In this document: positions 43,804 through 56,120 of the stretch, in pieces
Layout: each line of letters starts with the position of its first letter
How positions within the stretch are numbered: the first letter of the stretch is position 1
Origin: Schistosoma haematobium
Taxonomy: Eukaryota > Platyhelminthes > Trematoda > Strigeidida > Schistosomatidae
Assembly: GCF_000699445.3 (NCBI RefSeq)
Contig: NC_067195.1
Span: 55,904,465 to 55,968,464 of the forward strand
Length of the DNA stretch: 64,000 nucleotides
Direction of reading: 5' to 3'
Position numbers and translations under genes: made by a program
Notes under the pieces: model-generated
Told to the model about the DNA's origin: nothing
What the model saw: the letters and a program-made list of their open reading frames with translations, nothing else
Databases searched by the model: none

Positions 43804-46800
43804 CAACAACTGGCATGCAGTGCGACAACTGCAAAGGTTGGTTCCACGAAGCATGCACAGATCTGACAGCAACTGCTTACAACAGACTCAGCAAGTCAGA
43901 GCAAAAGTGGGTGTGTGTCACGTGCAACACAGACTCCGTAGTCTTGCTGAGTAACATCATTGTCCTACTGACAGGTCTTCGGAATAAGTCGTCAGTTAAC
44001 TTGGATAACGATAGTAAAAAAACCGGTAGACAAACAAGAGCGTGCGACGGATACAAAAATAGGGGTGTCGACAGGTATACCATTGATGGAGCATCCATCA
44101 ACACTAATGATGACGTGTCGAGGCTCAGCACCATCATTACGTCGACGGTACTAGACTCCTTAAGCAAACTCGGGTCTCCCAGCTCAGGGTCCCTGAACAC
44201 AACAGTGGTTCCCAAAAACCCTGTAGGTGATTCGACCCATGTTAAGAGAGCCCAAAAGAACCAGACATCACTGCCTAAGCCGAGCAACCCAAGTGTTGCT
44301 GTACGGAAAATAACTGGTGATTTGGTCGCACAGTATACCCCCAAGACTGTTCGTCCGGTCAACAAAGAGCCCAAGACTCAAAAACGTCCACTGACCTCCA
44401 AGCGACAAGTTATTAAACCTGAACCCATCGTGAAACCTGGTAAATTAACAACAGTTCGTGACGATTCTCTCATTATCATGAACCTCGTTGACAATCCTGA
44501 TCTTCCTCTCAGTCTGCAGGACAAAAACGACAGGATGCTCTGGGGTGAATTGAACAAGAAGCTCGAACTTCCTAGAATAGGGCCTTTGACGGTCACCCGG
44601 CTCACTCGAGGAAAGGATTCTAAGCATCTAAATCACCCGAGGCTTCTCCGAGTAACACTTAAGAATGCTGCCGACGTTGGGGACGTCTTGCTAGCAAGTC
44701 ACTTGTTGAAATCCGATGGTAACGTAAGGATATTGCCCGACACACCGTACTCTGAGCGCAATATCATACGGAACATCCCCAAAGAAACTCGCGGGAAGTT
44801 TTTCCGCGGAAGAAACATAATTGTGCAAGCTATACCGGAAAATGCAGACCCTACTCAATCAAATTCTGACATCAGGGAATGGAAATTCATCAAACAGTCC
44901 TTGAGGCTCAAACACATACTGACTCAGCATGTGACGAGACTAGACAAGAAGGACGGTGATCTTAGACCCCGTCTAATGAAGATAACCTTCCCCTCTTCCC
45001 ACATGGCAGCTGCAGTTCTGGAAGCATTTCGTGCCAACAGACATCGATTGCCACCTGGAATCCACATGTACCCGGATAGGCCATATGAAGCTAGGACCAA
45101 GCACAAAGGCAAGTTAGAGCTGACCATTCCACTTGTGGACTGTCTAAATGATAAAAAACGTGTAAAGGACAGGGCCTACCACCTCGGCAAACCTCATATA
45201 GGTGGGCTACCTGTCCATCCACACAAGGCTCATACAGAAAAACAGGACGAAGCTCACGCGTTCCAAATTGAAAGCATAAACTGCTTATACATGAACGCCG
45301 CGAGTCTACCAAACAAACTGGATGAATTACGTGAACTTAGCAACGCTAATGAGGCCCATCTGATAGGAATATCTGAAACCTGGATATCTTCTCAGTTCTC
45401 GGACCAAGAGTTAGCATGACCTGGGATGACTTTGTTCCGCAACGACAGAAAAATAGGAATTGGGGGCGGAGTAGCCATATACATAAGCTCTTGCTTGGAG
45501 GTGCACCAAGTTCACAACCTCGAGTTTAACAATCTTGAGGAATCCATATGGTGCTCTGTAAGACTGTCCAGTACTTCGAGGTGTCTAGTCGGAGTCATTT
45601 ACAGGAAGCCAACTGCCGACATCGAGTACGATAGTCGTATGCTGGAAGGACTATCCTGCTCTACCCGTCTCGGTTTCACACACATTCTGATTCTAGGGGA
45701 CTTTAATCTCCCTAGAGTCAACTTCGCGGAACACACGTACACTGGAGGCGACAACTCAATTGAAGCTCGGTTCTTTAACCTCATCGATGACTTGGGCTTA
45801 TGTGAAAATGTGAGGTCGGTAACTCGTTAGAGAAACAGTCAGGCACCATCGCGCTTAGACTGTGTATTCACAAACGAAGAATTCCTAGTTGACAACCTCT
45901 CAATCCTGGCTCCTCCGGGAAAGAGCGATCATGCCGTCATAGCCTTCAGTTTTGTCATCAAAACTAAGCTAAGGTATCCCAACGATAATTTGCGTTGGAA
46001 TTTTAAACGGTTGAATGTGCCAGCTCTACATGACTATCTACAACAGGTGGTTTGGGATGTTCACCCTCAACTCGATGTGGACGGTCATTGGGACTTCCTA
46101 CTGCACACGCTCCTATGTGCTACAAACCATTCAGTTCCTCAAACGGTTCCCAAAAGCTGCAAGCCACATACAGTAATCAAGAACCGTACCCTTCGCCTGC
46201 TAAGCCGCAAAAGGCACTGTTGGGCAGAATACAAACGAACTGATAACGACGGAGCGTATAGGCAATATAAACATATAAGGAACATATGCACGAAGGCTAT
46301 AAGAGAAGACAGGCTTCAGTACCAGACAAAGCTTATGGACAAATTTGCCTCTAACCCTAGAAGCCTATTCCGCTATGCAGCCTCTCTTCGTCAAGCCAAA
46401 ACGGGAGTTTCTCAACTGCTAGGTCTTAACGGCCCGACCAACAACGATGGCAACGCCGCTGACCTTCTGGCGGCACATTACTCTCAAACATTTCAACCGG
46501 CTGACATCAACTTTACTGACGACAGTTTCACCTGCAATTCCACAGGACTTTCCGAAGTAGACCTAAGCGCTGACTTGGTGTTCCGGAAATTGCAGCACTT
46601 AAGATTAGATACTTCTGGCCCGGATATGGTTCATCCTGCCATACTGAGGGAGGCAGCCTCAATCCTGGCAACGCCGCTTAGCGTGATGTTTTCACACTCG
46701 CTAAGCCGAGGCAAATTACCGGAAAATTGGAAGTTGGCTCACATCACACCAATTTTCAAAGGAGGTCGACGTAATGGACCTTCAAGTTATCGGCCGGTGG

Positions 46801-47845
46801 CTCTTCTGTCATTACCTTCAAAACTCATGGAGTCCCTGATATGCGACGGTTTAAACGACTATCTACTGTCCTTAAATTTCTTCTCACCCCAACAGCATGG
46901 TTTCAGGAAGGGTTACTCTTGTATAACCAACCTGCTGACTGCGGTTGACAGATGGACAAGCATCCTCGATCGCAAGGGAAAGGTTGGTATCATTTACCTT
47001 GATTTCTCAAAAGCTTTTGATAAGGTTAACCACTTGTGTCTTACGAATAAGCTCAAACGACTAGGTATCAAACCACCCCTAATCGATTGGCTTACTTCAT
47101 ACCTAAAAAATCGACACTTTAAGGTTAGGGTTAATTTCACTTTATCTCAGGCTATGGAATGTCCTAGTAAGGTCCCCCAGGGCTCAGTACTAGGGCTTCT
47201 TCTCTTCTTGATCTACATAAATGATCTTCCTCAACAGGTAACGTCAGACTTATTACTTTTTGCCGACGACGTGAAACTTTGGAGAGAGATACTCAACCAA
47301 GACGACATACAGGCACTTCAGGAGGATCTGACTCAACTTCAAAGTTGGGCAGACGATAACGGACTTACCTTTAACACTTCAAAGTGTAAAGTAGTCCATC
47401 TGCAACATGTTGCAAACTACAGTTACAACTTAGGAAACTCCTCTCTAGTAGTATCCCAAGTCGAAAAAGATCTAGGAGTCCTGGTGCCCCATGATTTAAA
47501 GTCTTACGCTAACTGTGACAAAAATGCCTTCCGAGCCAACCTTGCACTGGTAACGTTGAAGCGCATTTTTGGACAGTTTGACGGACGAACTTTCCATACA
47601 ATCTTCAATAGCTTCATCCGTCCCCATTTAGAGTACGGAAACATAGTACTCCCTCCCTCACTCCAAAAGGACAAGGTCACTTTGGAGCGTATCCAACGGC
47701 GAGCCACGAAATCAGTTCGAGGACTCAAATCTTAACCATACGAAGAGCGCCTCCATTCACTAGACCTTTACCCATTAGAGTATGGGCGTCATAGAGGTGA
47801 TTTATTAATGGCTCATAGTATTCTTAACACTTCTGGACATCCTCT
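43804..47845 (+). pseudogene. CR1-like element: PHD finger, endonuclease and RT in one frame
   Basis: One reading frame runs from 43815 past 47735. It opens in the middle of a PHD-type zinc finger (CDNCKGWFHEAC...WVCVTC), so the 5' end is truncated. A basic ORF1-like region follows. The APE endonuclease shows ISETWIS, GIGGGVAIYI, ILGDFNLP and GKSDHAV (45300-45950). RT shows LDFSKAFDKVNH (motif A), PQGSVLGLLLFLIYINDLP (motif B) and FADDVKLW (motif C, ~47265). Three in-frame stops break it: TGA 45417, TAG 45828 and TAA 47733. The C-terminal tail is then cut by the gypsy element at 47846 and resumes at 53074 and 58508. Confidence 0.9.
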
Positions 47846-48166
47846 TGTTGATGTCACAGGTATTCAGTGTTTGACAACGCTTCTACCAGTAACACCTTCT
47901 AATATATTTCGTTCCCACCAAGAGAAATCAAAAGACAGAGTCGAGGAGACCGGAAGAGTATATTTGGCGATGACCAATATATCGGAATTCTCTGATCTAA
48001 TCTGGCTAGCGATTGCGGTTGATGTTGAGCACGGCGTTACCACACGTGATCTGGTGCAGATGCCTGACCGAGCGCCTTCAGCTAGATGAGTCCACTAAAA
48101 CATATGGTCAGCATCCAATGTCGAAAACTTAATGCTATTTATTTTGGGGATTTATTTACCGCTACA
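47846..48166 (-). repeat. 3' LTR of gypsy element A
   Basis: 321 bp. Compared with the 5' LTR it carries C for T at 47951 and a few further single changes. A 72-93-codon frame antisense to the element crosses it in every copy. Confidence 0.95.
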
Positions 48167-48170
48167 GATC

Positions 48171-48180
48171 ACTCCCCCTA
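48171..48180 (-). promoter_or_regulatory. Polypurine tract of element A
   Basis: TAGGGGGAGT on the minus strand just before the 3' LTR, the expected primer for plus-strand DNA synthesis. Element B has a longer G run at the same place. Confidence 0.65.
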
Positions 48181-48609
48181 GTGGGGCAGTGACGACCCTA
48201 AGACGTGGCCAGCCAGAAGTTTAAACCCAACGAGTTTGTCGTTGGTAAACACTCTTCTGATAGCTTACTAAATTTAGCAGCGTCTGGTCGTCTTTCCTTA
48301 CTATATGGGACGGAGGTACAACATAGTAAAAGAAGAAAATGTACAATGAAAATTTCGGATCCTCATAAACGTCATCGTTCTTTTCCAGCCGTCCTGGAAA
48401 AGAAAAAAGAAAATGTAAGTGCATGTCGAAAATACACTCGTATGTGCGTAAAAGCACAATGTCGGCGGAAAAAATGGAAAATAAACTCATGAACACGTAA
48501 TAGCATTAAAAAAATTGTTTTTTTGTTTTGTTTTTTTAAATAGAAATAAAAATATATAAGCATATTAAAATTGTTTTTTTAAAAATAATATAAAATGTCG
48601 AGAAGTGCC

Positions 48610-49962
48610 TTACGTGCAATAGTCGTTTAAATGTTCTGGAAATCTCACCCTTCTTCCAGAACGCGTCGTTTTAAGTTTATTTTCGGATACTGTCGAAGTA
48701 TCATCGTGTGTGTTGGTTGTCGGATGAGGTATTGTAAGTGTCGGAGTCGTGTCGTTCGATTGTACCGAAGGAAAATCGACGTGGATAGGATTTCCTTCTA
48801 AATACGCTGCTTTTAAGCGATCGATGCTGATGCTATCGTTTGTTCCGTTCTTATCGACTATATAGTACTTAGATTCACGTTGAAGAACTTTGAAGGGTCC
48901 TTCGTATGCTGATTCGAATGGTCGTCGATGCGAGTCTCGACGAATGAAAACGTGTGTACTATATCGTAAGCCAGGTTGAACGAAAACATCAGTTGATTGA
49001 GGTCGAGTGGAAGCAGGTTTAACTGAACGCATTGCGTTTGTAAGCTTGTTCGTGTAGGAGGTTAGATCCATGTTCATTGAAGAGGATGAAGGATCCACGA
49101 ATTCTCCTGGAAGTCGAAGTGTCGTTCCATAAACGAGTTGAGCCGCAGTGTATCCAATGTCAGCTTTCACTGCATTGCGGATACCTAGTAAGACGAGTGG
49201 AAGAGCGTCGGTCCATTGTGAAACGTTTGCAGCTGATAGCGAAGCTTTCAGTTGTCGGTGAAAACGTTCTACCAACCCGTTTGCTTGTGGATGGTAGGCG
49301 GTCGTTCGGAAGCGAGTGATTCCTAAAAGTGTGGTCAGACGACGGAAAAGATCAGATTCAAACTGACGTCCGCGGTCTGTAGTGATGGTTGAAGGGCAAC
49401 CGAAGTTTGCTACCCATCGTTCGACGAATGTGCGGGCCACTGTTTCAGCAGTGCTGTCCTTGATAGGTACTGCTTCTGGCCATCGAGTGAAACGGTCAAC
49501 GCAGGTTAAGAGATAAGAGTATCCATTTGAATCTGGTAAAGGTCCTACCAAATCCAGATGAACATGGTCGAAACGGGCATCGGGAGTTTTAAACGAGCCT
49601 AAGGGACATTTATTGTGTCTGATAACCTTAGATTTTTGGCAGCTTACACAGGAGCGTGCCCACTCCCTCACGTCTTTATTCATTCCAGGCCAGCAAAACC
49701 TTTCTGCTATAAGCTTGATGGTTGCACGAACACCTGGATGCGAAAGTTTGTGCAATGTGTTGAAGACATTGCGTCGATAATGTTTCGGCACGATTGGGCG
49801 ATCCCTACCTGTAGATGTGTCACAAAGTAAGGTTTCTTTACCTGTTCCCATCTGTTTGATGCGTAGTTTAAGGGTTGTAGACGATAACTCGTGCTGAAGA
49901 TCACTGTCTTCTTTTTGAAGCTCGGCGAGTTTAAGAAGGTCGATTCCTTGGAAACTGTTCAA
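48610..49962 (-). CDS. Integrase part of element A pol
   Basis: The 450-codon frame carries the zinc-binding HHCC domain (H..H in [14 protein letters not shown], then SCVSCQKSK). The DDE core follows: [13 protein letters not shown] (first D), TTDRGRQFE (second D) and [18 protein letters not shown] (E). Then comes a chromo-less C-terminal tail ending in an [11 protein letters not shown] motif. It follows the RNase H frame after a one-base deficit near 50067 that both elements share. Confidence 0.92.
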   Translation of the reverse strand: MNSFQGIDLLKLAELQKEDSDLQHELSSTTLKLRIKQMGTGKETLLCDTSTGRDRPIVPKHYRRNVFNTLHKLSHPGVRATIKLIAERFCWPGMNKDVREWARSCVSCQKSKVIRHNKCPLGSFKTPDARFDHVHLDLVGPLPDSNGYSYLLTCVDRFTRWPEAVPIKDSTAETVARTFVERWVANFGCPSTITTDRGRQFESDLFRRLTTLLGITRFRTTAYHPQANGLVERFHRQLKASLSAANVSQWTDALPLVLLGIRNAVKADIGYTAAQLVYGTTLRLPGEFVDPSSSSMNMDLTSYTNKLTNAMRSVKPASTRPQSTDVFVQPGLRYSTHVFIRRDSHRRPFESAYEGPFKVLQRESKYYIVDKNGTNDSISIDRLKAAYLEGNPIHVDFPSVQSNDTTPTLTIPHPTTNTHDDTSTVSENKLKTTRSGRRVRFPEHLNDYCT

Positions 49963-49991
49963 GGAAGTTATACGAGATAAAGCGTCTGCAA

Positions 49992-51779
49992 CTACATTGT
50001 TTGCTCCAGAGATGTGTTGAATATCTGAAGTAAACTGCGAAATGTAGTCCAGTTGTCGAGACTCACGGGAGAGTACTTGTCAGAAGGAGAGCTTAACGAG
50101 AAAGTGAGCGGTTTATGGTCCGTGAAAAGAGTGAATTCACGACCTTCGATGTAGTGTTGGAAATGCCGTACAGCACAATACATAGCTAGGAGTTCCCTAC
50201 CGAATGTGCTGTACCTCGATTCGGTGTCTAGCAACCTTCTAGAGAAAAATGCCAAGGGTTGCCAGGAGTTGTTAACCCATTGTTGTAAGACTCCTCCGAT
50301 TGCTGAGTCGGATGCGTCTACTGCGATGCTAATGGGTGCTCGGGTGTCCTGATGTGCGAGCATTGTTGCTTTAGCGATCCGTTCCTTAACTGTGGAGAAT
50401 GCTTTTCGTGCGGTGTCGTCCAAATTAATGGATTTCGCATTTCCACGAAGTTGGTCGGTCAGAGGTTTCATAAGTAATGCGCATTTGGGTATGAAACGTC
50501 TATAGAAACTTACCAGGCCGTTGAACGTGCGTAATTGCTTGACGGTGGTCGGTTCTGGGTAATCCAGAATGGCCGCCACTTTGGTCCTAAGAGGTCGAAT
50601 GCCTTGAGCATCGATAGTGTGTCCCAGAAAGTCTAACGAGTCGGTTCCGAATTGGCATTTCTGAACGTTTGCAGTAATGCCATGTTTTTGAAGTCGTTCG
50701 AAAACAAGATCCAGATGCTTGAGATGTGTTTCTCTGTCCGGACTTGCGATTAGACAGTCATCAACATACGCGTGTACGAAGTTGAGACCTCGAAAAACGT
50801 CGTCTATGAATCTTTGGAATGTTTGAGCAGCATTCCTTAGACCGAAAGGCATTCGCAAAAATTCATAGAGTCCGAAAGGAGTTATGATAGCTGTTTTCGG
50901 TATGTCGTCAGTAGCCATAGGGATTTGGTTATACGCTTTAACCAAGTCGATTTTCGAAAAGACAGTTGTACCTTTCAAGGTAGCTGTCAAATCGTGAATG
51001 TGAGGCAACGGGTAACGATCGGGAATGGTTTTCGCGTTCAATCGCCGATAGTCACCAGTTGGACGCCAATCGTTGCTGTCCTTTTTAGGGACCATGTGCA
51101 ACGGAGATGCATATGGGCTACTTGACGGTCGTATGATTCCTAAGTCCATCATGTGATCGAATTCGTTTTTCGCTAACCTTAGCTTTTCAGGAGCTAGTCG
51201 TCGTGCTTTAGAGAATACAGGTGGTCCTGTAGTCGTGATGTGATGTGTAACGTTGCTGGTTACACACGGTAGTTTCGGTTGAGTTTGTTGTATCCAAGGG
51301 TACTTATCGAGTAGTGGTTGATAGAGTGGGTCTATCATATGTTTAACTGTGACTGGGGATACTCTACAACCAGTAAAAGAAGTTACGCAAACGGACAAAT
51401 TAGTGTTCCCGTCTACTAGCCTCCGTTTGCGCGTATCGATGATCAGATTGTGGTGTTGTAGAAGGTCCATACCAATGATTGGCATAGAAACATCTGCAAC
51501 AACGAAAATCCAGTGTATGGGTTTGCGTAAACCCACGTTAAGGTAAACGTACCTTTTGCCATATGTAGCGATCGGTTTTCCGTTTGCCGCCTGTAAGTTT
51601 AGGGTCGATTCGTGTAGTCGGTCGTTAGGATTTGCTGGGAGAACGCTAACTTCTGCGCCAGTGTCGACGAGGTAGCGAACTCTCGTTGTCACATCTGTGA
51701 CGAATAACAGACGGCTTTGTTCGCCGGCTACGGTTGCCGTTAACGCGTGCCGGCTTGGAAGTTTCCCGAATTGTTTTTC
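49992..51779 (-). CDS. Protease-RT-RNase H part of element A pol
   Basis: Protease active site [11 protein letters not shown] at the start. RT follows: [30 protein letters not shown] and AYVDDCLIA (catalytic YVDD). RNase H has [22 protein letters not shown] and FTDHKPLTF. The frame starts by a -1 step from gag at 51773-51779. It leaves the family pattern after about 50069 (a run of three G, one base short) and stops near 49992. Integrase then resumes in another frame. Confidence 0.9.
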   Translation of the reverse strand, partial: EKQFGKLPSRHALTATVAGEQSRLLFVTDVTTRVRYLVDTGAEVSVLPANPNDRLHESTLNLQAANGKPIATYGKRYVYLNVGLRKPIHWIFVVADVSMPIIGMDLLQHHNLIIDTRKRRLVDGNTNLSVCVTSFTGCRVSPVTVKHMIDPLYQPLLDKYPWIQQTQPKLPCVTSNVTHHITTTGPPVFSKARRLAPEKLRLAKNEFDHMMDLGIIRPSSSPYASPLHMVPKKDSNDWRPTGDYRRLNAKTIPDRYPLPHIHDLTATLKGTTVFSKIDLVKAYNQIPMATDDIPKTAIITPFGLYEFLRMPFGLRNAAQTFQRFIDDVFRGLNFVHAYVDDCLIASPDRETHLKHLDLVFERLQKHGITANVQKCQFGTDSLDFLGHTIDAQGIRPLRTKVAAILDYPEPTTVKQLRTFNGLVSFYRRFIPKCALLMKPLTDQLRGNAKSINLDDTARKAFSTVKERIAKATMLAHQDTRAPISIAVDASDSAIGGVLQQWVNNSWQPLAFFSRRLLDTESRYSTFGRELLAMYCAVRHFQHYIEGREFTLFTDHKPLTFSLSSPSDKYSPVSLDNWTTFRSLLQIFNTSLEQTM

Positions 51780-52573
51780 GAATCAGTCGGTTTCGTGTTG
51801 GGAAAATTGCAGGGTTTTCTGCAATTTCTGGAAAGCTTTCCATACTGGTTATGATACCAGCACCAGTCGGGGTTATCTGTCTCTCGTGGTCTAGAGACAG
51901 ATCGCTTACGAGAAATGCTTCTACGTGGTGTGCGCGATCTCTTACGGTCGGTACGAAGACTAAGATAACGCGTGAGTGTGTGACATAAGTCGGTTATATC
52001 ATTCTGAGTCGTGTGAGGCCTTTCTTTGACTGAAAATACCTCGGTAGTAGAAGGTTTCGTAATTTCTAGAATGCGGTCGGCAGATGCAGCTAGCTCGTCT
52101 AAGCTGTTGTTCTGGAACGAGACCAGAACTGCTTGCACCTGTTGGGGAAGTTTTGACAAGAAGAGTTGTTTGAATAGACCTTCGTCGAAAGTTCTTAGGC
52201 CTATAACCTCTCTCAGCCGTTGCAACATGTCTGTCGCAGAACCGTGTTGCAGGTCGATGTTATTGAAGAGTTGATCTAACCTTTGTCGATCGGTTAGATC
52301 TCCTCGTTTAAGAATCGAGCGTTTTAAGATTTCGTAAGGATCGGAAACATCACTAGTAAACATACTAGGTGTTACGTACCTGTTGAATTCTCGCGGTAGT
52401 GCCTTGACTACTGCGAGGAATTGTGCACGTGTGTCGATCACGCCGTGCTCAGAGAAGTCGGCTTCTGCGTAGCAAAACCAGGCTTCGATGTTGTCGGGCC
52501 AGAAAGGCATCAGTTGAAACGAAGGTGGGGACAAAGTCTTAAGCTTGAGTACTTTAGGTGTCTGTTCAGTCAT
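51740..52573 (-). CDS. Gag of element A
   Basis: 277 codons from the ATG at 52573 (MTEQTPK). Capsid-like N-terminal part: [17 protein letters not shown] and REFNRYVTP, then [10 protein letters not shown]. The C-terminal basic region [10 protein letters not shown] is followed by [18 protein letters not shown], the CX2HX9CX3C (CHCC) finger typical of CsRn1-clade gags. The stop follows the slippery G-AAA-AAC region by about 11 codons. Confidence 0.92.
   Translation of the reverse strand: MTEQTPKVLKLKTLSPPSFQLMPFWPDNIEAWFCYAEADFSEHGVIDTRAQFLAVVKALPREFNRYVTPSMFTSDVSDPYEILKRSILKRGDLTDRQRLDQLFNNIDLQHGSATDMLQRLREVIGLRTFDEGLFKQLFLSKLPQQVQAVLVSFQNNSLDELAASADRILEITKPSTTEVFSVKERPHTTQNDITDLCHTLTRYLSLRTDRKRSRTPRRSISRKRSVSRPRETDNPDWCWYHNQYGKLSRNCRKPCNFPNTKPTDSKNNSGNFQAGTR
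51773..51779 (-). other. Probable -1 frameshift site between gag and pol of element A
   Basis: Gag codons here run TCG-AAA-AAC; the pol frame is exactly -1. G-AAA-AAC is close to the usual A-AAA-AAC slippery type. Element B has one A fewer and so lacks this relation. Confidence 0.5.
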
Positions 52574-52732
52574 GATGAAGTATGAAGTACGATAATGAAC
52601 GAGGGAAAATATATATATATCCAAGAAAAAACACGAAAAAAAATCACAATGTTTAAAAAAAGTAAAAAATAAGGCAATGATATATAAAAATCCCAAAAAA
52701 GAACAGACTCACAGTTGCAATAAGGTGTACCA

Positions 52733-52752
52733 GATCACGACGGTCTCACCAA
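52733..52752 (-). promoter_or_regulatory. Primer-binding site of element A
   Basis: TTGGTGAGACCGTCGTGATC follows the 5' LTR directly. It resembles the tRNA-Trp-complementary site reported for CsRn1-like elements. Confidence 0.7.
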
Positions 52753-53073
52753 TGTTGATGTCACAGGTATTCAGTGTTTGACAACGCTTCTACCAGTAAC
52801 ACCTTCTAATATATTTCGTTCCCACCAAGAGAAATCAAAAGACAGAGTCGAGGAGATCGGAAGAGTATATTTGGCGATGACCAATATATCGGAATTCTCT
52901 GATCTAATCTGGCTAGCGATTGCGGTTGATGTTGAGCACGGCGTTACCACACGTGATCTGGTGCGGATGCCTGACCGAGCGCCTTCAGCTAGATGAGTCC
53001 ACTAAAACATATGGTCAGCATCCAATGTCGAAAACTTAGTGCTATTTATTTTGGGGATTTATTTACCGCTACA
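52753..53073 (-). repeat. 5' LTR of gypsy element A
   Basis: 321 bp, TG...CA on the coding strand. CTCT target copy at 53074-53077. Confidence 0.95.
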
Positions 53074-53278
53074 CTCTTAAACACCTACTTAAGCTTAGTT
53101 CGAATAATAACCTAAGGGGTAACATCCAGAAACTGGAAATACAACATAGCAAGACGGAATGTAGACACAATTTCTACTCCTTAAGAGTTGTCAAATGCTG
53201 GAATTCGCTGCCGGCCGAGCTAGTCCAAGCAACTTCTCAGGAGTCCTTCAAGAGGCAACTTGACCTATTCTTAAGGAC
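53074..53278 (+). mobile_element. CR1-like element, middle tail piece between the two gypsy insertions
   Basis: Resumes the frame cut at 47845: RGNIQKLEIQHSKTE, NFYSLRVVKCWNSLPAELVQ and SFKRQLDLFLRT. It ends in GGAC, the target site of element B. Confidence 0.9.
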
Positions 53279-53599
53279 TGTAGCGGTAAATAAATCCCCA
53301 AAATAAATAGCATTAAGTTTTCGACATTGGATGCTGACCATATGTTTTAGTGGACTCATCTAGCTGAAGGCGCTCGGTCAGGCATCTGCACCAGATCACG
53401 TGTGGTAACGCCGTGCTCAACATCAACCGCAATCGCTAGCCAGATTAGATCAGAGAATTCCGATATATTGGTCATCGCCAAATATACTCTTCCGATCTCC
53501 TCGACTCTGTCTTTTGATTTCTCTTGGTGGGAACGAAATATATTAGAAGGTGTTACTGGTAGAAGCGTTGTCAAACACTGAATACCTGTGACATCAACA
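53279..53599 (+). repeat. 5' LTR of gypsy element B
   Basis: 321 bp. Followed directly by the primer-binding site (53600-53619). Confidence 0.95.
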
Positions 53600-53777
53600 T
53601 TGGTGAGACCGTCGTGATCTGGTACACCTTATTGCAACTGTGAGTCTGTTCTTTTTTGGGATTTTTATATATCATTGCCTTATTTTTTATTTTTTTTAAA
53701 CATTGTGATTTTTTTCGTGTTTTTTCTTGGATATATATATATTTTCCCTCGTTCATTATCGTACTTCATACTTCATC

Positions 53778-56120
53778 ATGACTGAACAGACACCTAAAGT
53801 ACTCAAGCTTAAGACTTTGTCCCCACCTTCGTTTCAACTGATGCCTTTCTGGCCCGACAACATCGAAGCCTGGTTTTGCTACGCAGAAGCCGACTTCTCT
53901 GAGCACGGCGTGATCGACACACGTGCACAATTCCTCGCAGTAGTCAAGGCACTACCGCGAGAATTCAACAGGTACGTAACACCTAGTATGTTTACTAGTG
54001 ATGTTTCCGATCCTTACGAAATCTTAAAACGCTCGATTCTTAAACGAGGAGATCTAACCGATCGACAAAGGTTAGATCAACTCTTCAATAACATCGACCT
54101 GCAACACGGTTCTGCGACAGACATGTTGCAACGGCTGAGAGAGGTTATAGGCCTAAGAACTTTCGACGAAGGTCTATTCAAACAACTCTTCTTGTCAAAA
54201 CTTCCCCAACAGGTGCAAGCAGTTCTGGTCTCGTTCCAGAACAACAGCTTAGACGAGCTAGCTGCATCTGCCGACCGCATTCTAGAAATTACGAAACCTT
54301 CTACTACCGAGGTATTTTCAGTCAAAGAAAGGCCTCACACGACTCAGAATGATATAACCGACTTATGTCACACACTCACGCGTTATCTTAGTCTTCGTAC
54401 CGACCGTAAGAGATCGCGCACACCACGTAGAAGCATTTTCGTAAGCGATCTGTCTCTAGACCACGAGAGACAGATAACCCCGACTGGTGCTGGTATCATA
54501 ACCAGTATGGAAAGCTTTCCAGAAATTGCAGAAAACCCTGCAATTTTCCCAACACGAAACCGACTGATTCGAAAACAATTCGGGAAACTTCCAAGCCGGC
54601 ACGCGTTAACGGCAACCGTAGCCGGCGAACAAAGCCGTCTGTTATTCGTCACAGATGTGACAACGAGAGTTCGCTACCTCGTCGACACTGGCGCAGAAGT
54701 TAGCGTTCTCCCAGCAAATCCTAACGACCGACTACACGAATCGACCCTAAACTTACAGGCGGCAAACGGAAAACCGATCGCTACATATGGCAAAAGGTAC
54801 GTTTACCTTAACGTGGGTTTACGCAAACCCATACACTGGATTTTCGTTGTTGCAGATGTTTCTATGCCAATCATTGGTATGGACCTTCTACAACACCACA
54901 ATCTGATCATCGATACGCGCAAACGGAGGCTAGTAGACGGGAACACTAATTTGTCCGTTTGCGTAACTTCTTTTACTGGTTGTAGAGTATCCCCAGTCAC
55001 AGTTAAACATATGATAGACCCACTCTATCAACCACTACTCGATAAGTACCCTTGGATACAACAAACTCAACCGAAACTACCGTGTGTAACCAGCAACGTT
55101 ACACATCACATCACGACTACAGGACCACCTGTATTCTCTAAAGCACGACGACTAGCTCCTGAAAAGCTAAGGTTAGCGAAAAACGAATTCGATCACATGA
55201 TGGACTTAGGAATCATACGACCGTCAAGTAGCCCATATGCATCTCCGTTGCACATGGTCCCTAAAAAGGACAGCAACGATTGGCGTCCAACTGGTGACTA
55301 TCGGCGATTGAACGCGAAAACCATTCCCGATCGTTACCCGTTGCCTCACATTCACGATTTGACAGCTACCTTGAAAGGTACAACTGTCTTTTCGAAAATC
55401 GACTTGGTTAAAGCGTATAACCAAATCCCTATGGCTACTGACGACATACCGAAAACAGCTATCATAACTCCTTTCGGACTCTATGAATTTTTGCGAATGC
55501 CTTTCGGTCTAAGGAATGCTGCTCAAACATTCCAAAGATTCATAGACGACGTTTTTCGAGGTCTCAACTTCGTACACGCGTATGTTGATGACTGTCTAAT
55601 CGCAAGTCCGGACAGAGAAACACATCTCAAGCATCTGGATCTTGTTTTCGAACGACTTCAAAAACATGGCATTACTGTAAACGTTCAGAAATGCCAATTC
55701 GGAACCGACTCGTTAGACTTTCTGGGACACACTATCGATGCTCAAGGCATTCGACCTCTTAGGACCAAAGTGGCGGCCATTCTGGATTACCCAGAACCGA
55801 CCACCGTCAAGCAATTACGCACGTTCAACGGCCTGGTAAGTTTCTATAGACGTTTCATACCCAAATGCGCATTACTTATGAAACCTCTGACCGACCAACT
55901 TCGTGGAAATGCGAAATCCATTAATTTGGACGACACCGCACGAAAAGCATTCTCCACAGTTAAGGAACGGATCGCTAAAGCAACAATGCTCGCACATCAG
56001 GACACCCGAGCACCCATTAGCATCGCAGTAGACGCATCCGACTCAGCAATCGGAGGAGTCTTACAACAATGGGTTAACAACTCCTGGCAACCCTTGGCAT
56101 TTTCTCTAGAAGGTTGCTAG
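53778..56120 (+). pseudogene. Gag-protease-RT of element B as one altered frame
   Basis: The ATG at 53778 starts the same gag as element A. A one-base loss near 54436 puts the region after RTPRRS out of frame, so the CHCC finger is not encoded. A second loss in an A run (54572-54575) keeps this frame joined to protease and RT ([20 protein letters not shown]). A third loss in a T run (56100-56103) ends it at RNase H. Confidence 0.85.

Larger units (their letters stand above)
47846..53073 (-). mobile_element. Ty3/gypsy CsRn1-clade retrotransposon A, full length
   Basis: Two 321-bp LTRs (TGTAGCGG...ATCAACA) differ at about three sites, so the insertion is recent. The target duplication is CTCT (47842-47845 and 53074-53077). 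Coding is on the minus strand: gag, then protease-RT-RNase H, then integrase. Primer site TGGTGAGACCGTCGTGATC follows the 5' LTR and resembles the tRNA-Trp-type site of the CsRn1 clade. A purine tract precedes the 3' LTR. It inserted into the tail of the CR1-like element. Confidence 0.95.

Noticed and set aside
47808..48089. 72-93-codon frame antisense in all four gypsy LTRs as a conserved gene
   Set aside because: The four LTRs are about 99% identical, so conservation of the frame says nothing. No known domain was seen.
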